This document shows positions 33,509-39,416 of a stretch of 39,416 nucleotides of DNA, in pieces; positions within the stretch are counted from its first letter, which is position 1, and every line of letters starts with the position of its first letter. This DNA comes from Bacteroidales bacterium (GTDB taxonomy: Bacteria; Bacteroidota; Bacteroidia; Bacteroidales; UBA932). A program made the translations under genes and the position numbers. The notes under the pieces were generated by a model that searched no databases, had not been told where the DNA came from, and saw only the letters and a program-made list of their open reading frames with translations. Where the stretch lies: positions 1-39,416 of the forward strand of contig JAEDEB010000015.1 in assembly GCA_016293535.1 (NCBI GenBank). The letters are read 5' to 3'.

Positions 33509-33547
33509 AAAATTATAACCCCAATATTTTAAAATTATAACCCGAAT
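33509..33547. promoter_or_regulatory. Candidate operator: two 17-bp direct repeats with 22-bp period
   Basis: AAAATTATAACCCcAAT (33509-33525) and AAAATTATAACCCgAAT (33531-33547) differ at one base and are separated by 5 bp, so equivalent bases lie 22 bp apart on the same DNA face. Direct repeats at 11- or 22-bp spacing are the known binding pattern of SARP-type winged-helix activators. The regulator gene next door has such a domain, so it is the likely ligand. The repeats end 27 bp before the susC -7 box. Confidence 0.65.
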
Positions 33548-33574
33548 GTAAGCGCCATTGTAACAAAGCGGGAA

Positions 33575-33582
33575 TAATTTTG
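33575..33582 (+). promoter_or_regulatory. -7 box of the susC operon
   Basis: TAATTTTG matches TAnnTTTG, 24 bp before the susC ATG. No TTTG lies 19-21 bp upstream, which would fit a promoter that depends on an activator bound at the repeats 33509-33547. Confidence 0.6.
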
Positions 33583-33606
33583 CAGAACAACTAATCACAT
33601 AATAGC

Positions 33607-36600
33607 ATGAAACTGGCAAAACAACCCTACGCATCGATCTCCGGCAAGGCGATGTTAATCGTTTTACTGGCGTTCGCTTCCATCCCGGGAGGCTTCGATG
33701 CATTTGCTGAAAATGCAGTCAGGCCAGGAGCCTCGGCGGCTCCGGCTACTGACGGCCGCAAGGTCGGCGGAACAGTGACGGACGAGAACGGCAATCCTGT
33801 TGTCGGTGCCGGGATACTCGTCAAAGGCACAGGCAAAGGCACTGTAACCGACATCAACGGCAACTATTCTCTCGATGTGCCTCAGGGGGCCACCCTGGTA
33901 ATATCCTGCCTTGGCTTCAGCCAACAGCAGATTGCATTTGACGGACAGGAAGTCATAAACATATCCCTCCTGCCGGATACAAACCTGCTTGACGAACTCG
34001 TCGTCGTAGGTTACGGTACCCAGAAAAAGGGCAACCTCACCACTGCAATCAGTTCCATAAAGAGTGAGCAGATCGTCAGCACGGTGAGTCCTTCCATGGC
34101 ACAGCGCATACAGGGCAAGATTCCCGGGGTGCAGATACGTCAGTCCTCCGGCGCACCGGGAGCATACGACTCAAATATCAACATACGCGGATTCGGCACG
34201 CCAATCTTCATTGTTGACGGAGTGTCCAGAATCAGTTCCTCGGAGTTCCAGATGCTCAACCCTGACGATATCGAGAACGTCACGGTCCTCAAGGACGGCG
34301 CAGCCGCAGTATATGGAATGAACGCAGGCAACGGTGTAATCCTCGTGACCACAAAACACGGACAGAGCGGAAAGGCCAAGTTCAGCTACTCCGGGTCGGT
34401 ATCACTCAGTTCGCCTACAGATATTCCGGAAATGTGCAACGCATATCAGTTCGTGACACTTGTGAACGAGGCGAACGTGAATATGGGCTTGCCTGCCGTC
34501 TATTCCCAGAACACCGTCGAAAAGTACAGGACTGGTGTCCCGGGTTATGAAAGCGTGGACTGGTACGGCCTGGTGATGAAGGACAACTCTGTCCAGCAGC
34601 AGCATACCATCTCCGCAACTGGCGGAACGGAGCGCGTGAACTATTATCTGAGTTTCGGTTATGCCAATGACCAGGGTCTGCTCCGTTCGGGGGACTCCAA
34701 CCACAACAAGTTCTCGATGAGGGCAAACATTTCAGCCAAACTCCTCGAGAGCCTCAGGGCAGATGTTGAGATGTCAGGCCACTATGCAAAACTCAACGGA
34801 CCTGCAGGCAACAACTTCTTCGAGATAATAAGGGGTACAGTCGGCGAGCAGCCTCTTCACAAGCCATACGCAAACGACAATCCTGAATACCTTAACTATG
34901 TATATGACGGTCAGGTGCTGAACCCTCTCGCACTCTCCGACTCCGATGTCACCGGATATTACAGGTCACGCAATAAATCATTCAAGGTCAACGCTGCTCT
35001 CACCTGGGAGGTCCCTTGGGTCAAGGGATTGATGTTCAAGGGCACAGCCTACTATGAACACGGCAACGGATATGTGAAATCTCTGGCGAAGACCTACAGA
35101 CTCTATTCCTACGACTCCGAGACCGGAACCTACCCTTTCACTCAGATGCATAACCCGACCACTCTGGACGAAAGCATGAGCGATGGCAACGGGCTGATGT
35201 TCCAGGTCATGGGTGCATACGACCGTACCTTCGTCGAGGCCCACCACGTAAGCGCGACCCTTGCGTACGAACAGAGAAACGGATGGACCAACGGCCTCAG
35301 CGGCGGACGTGATTTCTCCATCTTCATCCTTGACCAGCTCAACTACGGAAACACCAAGGACCAGAGAACTTCCGCCAGCCTGAGCGAAAGCGGCTTCCAA
35401 TCCCTCGTGACAAGGCTTGCCTATGACTACAAAGGCAGATATATGATAGACTTCGCCGGACGTTATGACGGTTCCTACAGATATGCTCCGGGACACCGCT
35501 GGGGCTTCTTCCCTGTGGTTTCGGTGGGATGGCGCGCATCTGAGGAGAAGTTTATCAAGGACAACGTCAAGTGGCTCTCCAACCTCAAGATCAGGGCATC
35601 CTACGGCGAAGTGGGAGAGGACGCCGGCAATCCGTTCCAGTATGTGGGAGGATTCACCATGAACCAGGGCGGCTTCGAATTTGCGGACGGCACCTGGGTA
35701 AACGGAGCCTCCGCACCGGGCCTCGTGAACAATAATCTCACCTGGTACACCTCGAGGATGAAGAACCTCGGCATAGATCTCGGGTTCTTCGAGAGCCGCC
35801 TCAACTTCTCCTTCGATTTCTACAGAAGAGACCGCCACGGCCTACTCGCCACAAGGGGCGCATCCCTTCCGAACACCTTCGGAACGAGCCTTCCACAGGA
35901 GAACCTCAATGCCGACAGGACCGTGGGACTGGATTTCGCCATCGACTTCAAGACCGACATAGGCAGCGACTGGACCATCTACGGAAACGCCAACTTCAAC
36001 GTTGCCAGGACGATGAACACCAAACTCGAGCAGGGCTCCTTCGCCAACAGCTACAGCAACTGGCGCAGCAACAGCCTCAACAGATGGAATGACGTCGTCT
36101 GGATGTACCAGGTGGATGGTCAGTTCCAGAATATGGACGAAATCGCCAATGCACCTATACAGAACGGACTTCTGGGCAATTCGAAGGAACTTCCGGGAGA
36201 CTACAGGTTCGCCGACCTCGACCACGACGGAGTGATTGACGGAAACGACATGGCGCCTATAGCCCTCTCGGGAAGCCCGAAGATGTTCTACGGCCTTACC
36301 CTGGGCTTCCGATGGAAGGATCTGGATTTCAATATGCTCTGGCAGGGCTCTGCGATGTACACGGTACGCTTCACCCACTACTACGCGACAATGCTCTGGA
36401 ACGACGCGAACATGCCTGCCTACTTCTATGACAGGTGGCATCACGCAGACCCTAACGACAACACTTCCGAGTGGATTCCGGGCAAGTGGCCTGCAATCAG
36501 GAACCAGGCAGACGTAGGCTCGCTGTACAACGAGAGTTCAGTATGGAGAAAGGACGCTTCTTATCTGCGTCTGAAATCCCTGTCGCTCGGTTACTCCCTC

Positions 36601-36789
36601 CCGAAAAAATGGATATCCAAGGCACGCCTGGGCAATGTGCGCATAGGTGTGGCAGGATACAACATCCTCACAATATGTGACAAGTTCGTCAAGCCTTTCG
36701 ACCCGGAGAAGATCGAGGGAGCTCTCAACACAGGCTGGGTTTACCCACTCAACAGAAGCGTGAACTTCGAACTCAATCTTTCCTTCTAA
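33607..36789 (+). CDS. SusC/RagA-family TonB-linked outer-membrane transporter
   Basis: 1060 residues. Signal region to about 34 (AMLIVLLAFASIPGGFDAFA); carboxypeptidase-regulatory-like domain about 53-128 (VGGTVTDENGNPVVGAGILVKGTGKGTVTD). The SusC hallmark DELVVVGYGTQKKGNLTTAIS (TonB box region) and the plug (about 150-260: RIQGKIPGVQIRQSSG, INIRGFGTPIFIVDGV, VLKDGAAAVYGMNAGNGVILVTTK) follow. The barrel ends RSVNFELNLSF. With the adjacent SusD protein it should form the pedal-bin type importer for oligosaccharides or similar nutrients. No glycosidase is visible, so the substrate cannot be named. The first ATG (33607) gives a long but acceptable signal region; the ATG at residue 16 is an alternative. 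Confidence 0.97.
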   Translation: MKLAKQPYASISGKAMLIVLLAFASIPGGFDAFAENAVRPGASAAPATDGRKVGGTVTDENGNPVVGAGILVKGTGKGTVTDINGNYSLDVPQGATLVISCLGFSQQQIAFDGQEVINISLLPDTNLLDELVVVGYGTQKKGNLTTAISSIKSEQIVSTVSPSMAQRIQGKIPGVQIRQSSGAPGAYDSNINIRGFGTPIFIVDGVSRISSSEFQMLNPDDIENVTVLKDGAAAVYGMNAGNGVILVTTKHGQSGKAKFSYSGSVSLSSPTDIPEMCNAYQFVTLVNEANVNMGLPAVYSQNTVEKYRTGVPGYESVDWYGLVMKDNSVQQQHTISATGGTERVNYYLSFGYANDQGLLRSGDSNHNKFSMRANISAKLLESLRADVEMSGHYAKLNGPAGNNFFEIIRGTVGEQPLHKPYANDNPEYLNYVYDGQVLNPLALSDSDVTGYYRSRNKSFKVNAALTWEVPWVKGLMFKGTAYYEHGNGYVKSLAKTYRLYSYDSETGTYPFTQMHNPTTLDESMSDGNGLMFQVMGAYDRTFVEAHHVSATLAYEQRNGWTNGLSGGRDFSIFILDQLNYGNTKDQRTSASLSESGFQSLVTRLAYDYKGRYMIDFAGRYDGSYRYAPGHRWGFFPVVSVGWRASEEKFIKDNVKWLSNLKIRASYGEVGEDAGNPFQYVGGFTMNQGGFEFADGTWVNGASAPGLVNNNLTWYTSRMKNLGIDLGFFESRLNFSFDFYRRDRHGLLATRGASLPNTFGTSLPQENLNADRTVGLDFAIDFKTDIGSDWTIYGNANFNVARTMNTKLEQGSFANSYSNWRSNSLNRWNDVVWMYQVDGQFQNMDEIANAPIQNGLLGNSKELPGDYRFADLDHDGVIDGNDMAPIALSGSPKMFYGLTLGFRWKDLDFNMLWQGSAMYTVRFTHYYATMLWNDANMPAYFYDRWHHADPNDNTSEWIPGKWPAIRNQADVGSLYNESSVWRKDASYLRLKSLSLGYSLPKKWISKARLGNVRIGVAGYNILTICDKFVKPFDPEKIEGALNTGWVYPLNRSVNFELNLSF

Positions 36790-36801
36790 ATGACGACAGA
36801 T

Positions 36802-38706
36802 ATGAAAAAGATATACAGTATACTGCTCTGTGCCGGAGTTCTGGCAGCCGCAGCCGCCTGCAACGTAATGGGTCTGGAACCGACAAACAAGGTCAGCCCG
36901 AAGGTTATGCTCTCCTCTGAGGACGGTGTCCAGACCTTCATGGCGAACCTCTATTACAGGGCTCCATTCCAGGATTTCGGATACAACCGTGTGGGCGAAC
37001 ATATGTACGGAGTCGTGAATATCGTGGGCATTTACCAGGACCAGCAGACTGACAATGCCTTCAACTCCGAGTTCAACCACCTTGTGGACGGCGGAGGCAA
37101 CTATGCCTTCTGGGACAACAGATACACCCTCATCAGGGACATCAACTTCCTCCTGGACGAGGTTCCCGGACTGACCTCCATCTCTGACGAAGCCAAGAGA
37201 GAGATAATAGGAGAAGCCCATTACCTGAGAGGCTGGGCCTATTTCGATCTCGCCAAGAGATACGGCGGCGTCCCTATCATCGATGCCTCCCAGGAATACA
37301 GCGAAGACCCTAAGGACCTCAGGGTGCCGAGAAGCACAGAGGAAAGGACATGGGATTTCGTTCTCGAGGAGTTCCAGATGGCGGCCGACATGCTCCCTGA
37401 GACCAGGCCGGCCACTCTGGCAAGGCGCGCAACCAAGTGGACGGCTCTCGGCCTCCAGTCCCGCGCAGCCCTCTTCGCAGCATCTCTCGCCAAGTTCGGA
37501 AACCGGGTCAGTCTCGGCGGAAGAGCTGAAGCCGAAGGCTATGTCGGCATCGCCGAATCCGCAAAGGACAAGTATTACCAGATATGCATAGATGCTGCAG
37601 GAGCCATAATCAACAGCGGGAACTTCTCCCTCTACGGGGCTGACGCCAGCGACAGGGACGCCGCAGTCAAAAACCTCATGGCCATGTTCCAGGACCCTAA
37701 CATTGCACCATCCGAGTGCATGATAATCAGGGGTTACGGGCAGAAAGGCACCGCACACGCCATAGATTTCTGGTGCAGTCCTTACCAGACCAGGGACGGT
37801 TCCCCTCACCCTGGCCGAATGAACCCGTCCATAGACCTCGTCGACAACTATGAGTGCTATTCCACTCCGGGCGTATACTCCCCTGTCCAGACCACCGAGG
37901 GCGGTAGCGGCGACAACGACTGGAACGGATATGACCCTAACAAGAAGTACCGCCATTTCGAGAACGCCTACGACATCTTCGAAGACAAGGATGCACGTCT
38001 CTGGGCAACTGTGATTCTCCCATTCACCGAGTGGAAAGGACAGACCATACGCATCCAGAACGGGTTCATACTCGAAGACGGCAGGGCTGACATAGGAGGA
38101 GAGAAGACCTCCGTAACCAAGAACGGAAAGACCTACTACAAGTTCGGAGCTGACGCTATGGACTCCTATTCCGGATATGACCAGAGCAATCTCTCCTGCA
38201 TGACTAGAAGCGGATTCAGCTTCAAGAAATTCCTCTCCCCTGACGTGGTGGAAGGCAACAGCGCCCCTGGTTACTGTACTCAGGACTGGGCCGAACTCAG
38301 GTACGCGGAAATCCTCCTCAACTATGCCGAAGCCGTGGTCGAGAGCGGAAAGGGTGACGCAAGCCTTGCGGCAAAATGCCTCAACGAGACAAGACACAGG
38401 GCCGCCTTCAAGACAGACATCCCGCTCACCGTGGAGAACGTTCAGCGTGAGAGGCGTTCGGAACTCGCCTTCGAGTGCAAGCGTTGGGACGACCTCATCA
38501 GAAGGCGGGAGTTCCACACTGTCTTCAAGCACAGGGAGCACCTTTCTCTCGACCCTATACTCGACATGAGGACGGATCCGCCTCAGTTCATATTCGTAAG
38601 GTCCTATGCCGTAAGGCATATTCCTCTCGATTTTGAGGAGAGATTCTATTACAACCCTATTCCTGGGATCTCCAACAACGGACTTGTCCAGAACCCTCAA
38701 TTCTAA
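36802..38706 (+). CDS. SusD/RagB-family nutrient-binding lipoprotein
   Basis: 634 residues from the ATG at 36802, which gives the typical lipoprotein signal MKKIYSILLCAGVLAAAAAC (Cys20). An ATG four codons earlier (36790) touches the susC stop and is also possible. The SusD fold is visible in its TPR-like helices: YTLIRDINFLLDEVPGL, KREIIGEAHYLRGWAYFDLAKRYGGVPII (the strongest signature), TWDFVLEEFQMAADMLPE and AELRYAEILLNYAEAVVESG. The C-terminal RRSELAFECKRWDDLIRRREF motif is typical. It forms the surface lid on SusC and binds the substrate. Directly follows susC and precedes a DUF3823 lipoprotein by 11 bp. Confidence 0.96.
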   Translation: MKKIYSILLCAGVLAAAAACNVMGLEPTNKVSPKVMLSSEDGVQTFMANLYYRAPFQDFGYNRVGEHMYGVVNIVGIYQDQQTDNAFNSEFNHLVDGGGNYAFWDNRYTLIRDINFLLDEVPGLTSISDEAKREIIGEAHYLRGWAYFDLAKRYGGVPIIDASQEYSEDPKDLRVPRSTEERTWDFVLEEFQMAADMLPETRPATLARRATKWTALGLQSRAALFAASLAKFGNRVSLGGRAEAEGYVGIAESAKDKYYQICIDAAGAIINSGNFSLYGADASDRDAAVKNLMAMFQDPNIAPSECMIIRGYGQKGTAHAIDFWCSPYQTRDGSPHPGRMNPSIDLVDNYECYSTPGVYSPVQTTEGGSGDNDWNGYDPNKKYRHFENAYDIFEDKDARLWATVILPFTEWKGQTIRIQNGFILEDGRADIGGEKTSVTKNGKTYYKFGADAMDSYSGYDQSNLSCMTRSGFSFKKFLSPDVVEGNSAPGYCTQDWAELRYAEILLNYAEAVVESGKGDASLAAKCLNETRHRAAFKTDIPLTVENVQRERRSELAFECKRWDDLIRRREFHTVFKHREHLSLDPILDMRTDPPQFIFVRSYAVRHIPLDFEERFYYNPIPGISNNGLVQNPQF

Positions 38707-38717
38707 AACATGCTGAT

Positions 38718-39416
38718 ATGAAACTCAATATTACTTCTCTTCTGCTTGTGGGGACCATCCTGACCGTATCGGGCTGCGACCTGTTCAAGATAGACAACTA
38801 CGACAGCCCTGATGCCACCCTCAAAGGCAGCATCATTGACCAGGAGACCGGAGAGAAAATCCAGACTGACGTCATCAACGGAACGACTCTGAGCCTCATC
38901 GAACAGGGCTATGAGAACCCGTCACCCCAGTATCTGAGGGTAAAGAACGATGGAAGCTACGAAAAGGCACTGCTGTTCCCGGGCAAGTATCTCATCCAGC
39001 CTACCGAAAGGAACTTCTACCAGCTCGACACTATCGAAGTAAAACTCAAAAAAGGAGTGAATACCCTGGATTTCAATACCATACCTTATGTAAGGGTAAA
39101 GGACACCAAAATCGAGAAGCAGGGCAACAAGATAGTTGCCAGCTTCAAGCTTGAGGCTCCGGGCGGAGATCCGGTCAAGGAAATCGGCCTTTTCGCCGGC
39201 CCTGAGGGCTCCGTCGGTGAGTCAATATACACCGTCAGCAGTCTCTCTGCCGTGAACCGCGTACCGGGCACTGAGGACGAGTTTAAGGTTTCCATAGACT
39301 GCGCCCTCAACAAGACCTATCTGAAACCGAACCATAGCTACTATTTCCGCGCGGGAGCCCGTTCCAGCTTCAAGGGAGCGAAGTTCAACTACAGTACAGC
39401 CGTCAAGCTGAACATA
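38718..39416 (+). CDS. DUF3823-type lipoprotein, 3' end outside window
   Basis: At least 233 residues; the frame runs off the window without a stop. Lipoprotein signal MKLNITSLLLVGTILTVSGC (Cys20). Then DNYDSPDATLKGSIIDQETGEKIQTD, the start of the DUF3823 domain, a transthyretin-like beta sandwich (about 30-115, FPGKYLIQPTERNFY; VNTLDFNTIPYVRVKD). A second beta domain follows (from about 120, KLEAPGGDPVKEIGLFAG). Proteins of this family are found next to SusC/SusD pairs and are probably surface glycan-binding partners. Third gene of the operon starting at 33607. Confidence 0.9.
   Translation, partial: MKLNITSLLLVGTILTVSGCDLFKIDNYDSPDATLKGSIIDQETGEKIQTDVINGTTLSLIEQGYENPSPQYLRVKNDGSYEKALLFPGKYLIQPTERNFYQLDTIEVKLKKGVNTLDFNTIPYVRVKDTKIEKQGNKIVASFKLEAPGGDPVKEIGLFAGPEGSVGESIYTVSSLSAVNRVPGTEDEFKVSIDCALNKTYLKPNHSYYFRAGARSSFKGAKFNYSTAVKLNI

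Noticed and set aside
36538..38700. 720-codon minus-strand frame over the susC end and susD
   Set aside because: Antisense shadow of strongly recognised genes.

Overview
The window looks like chromosomal DNA of a Bacteroidota member, most likely order Bacteroidales. The evidence is a SusC/SusD pair, several TonB-dependent receptors (TBDRs), BACON, DUF5689 and DUF3823 lipoproteins, the gene order DUF4271-hemD-rnpA-yidD, and Bacteroidota-type promoters (TTTG, 19-21 bp, TAnnTTTG) that I can place in front of tRNA-Ser, metK and the DUF2723 gene. The DNA is GC-rich with strong third-position bias, so many long antisense reading frames appear; I treat these as shadows. I cannot name the genus.

Layout. 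1-107: 3' part of tRNA-Asn and its terminator. 216-2937 (minus): a TBDR preceded by a complete FMN riboswitch, hence a predicted outer-membrane flavin importer. 2961-4613 (minus): remnant of a Fic-family gene split by a 1.24-kb tnpB-only IS200/IS605-type element; 4614-4994 holds phased repeats and two inverted repeats. 4994-5141: tRNA-Ser(GGA) with its promoter and an unusual palindrome at its 3' end. 5250-6831 (minus): metK with a promoter, a SAM-II-like aptamer candidate and an intrinsic terminator in its leader. 6993-20547 (plus): seven genes forming a probable surface nucleic-acid scavenging locus (Oar-like TBDR, two BACON/OB-fold lipoproteins, a lipoprotein DNA/RNA non-specific endonuclease, a secreted EEP-family nuclease/phosphatase, a second TBDR, a DUF5689 lipoprotein), followed at close spacing by an M3 peptidase. 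22729-26311 (minus): rhaM and a large DUF2723 membrane protein. 26324-28886 (plus): SUI1/YciH, DUF4271, hemD, rnpA, yidD. 28985-29067: intergenic small-RNA candidate with a strong terminator. 29155-30973 (minus): lepA. 30982-33468 (minus): a transmembrane LamG/Kelch-like sensor with a cytoplasmic SARP/BTAD-like DNA-binding end, divergent from susC-susD-DUF3823 (33607-39416, last gene cut by the window edge).

How it fits together. In 6993-20547, surface lipoproteins with OB folds could hold polynucleotides, the two nucleases could cut them, and the two TBDRs could import the products. In 30982-39416, the sensor-regulator probably controls the glycan-type importer through two 17-bp direct repeats spaced exactly 22 bp in the shared promoter region. 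No glycosidase lies inside the window, so the substrate of that importer is unknown.
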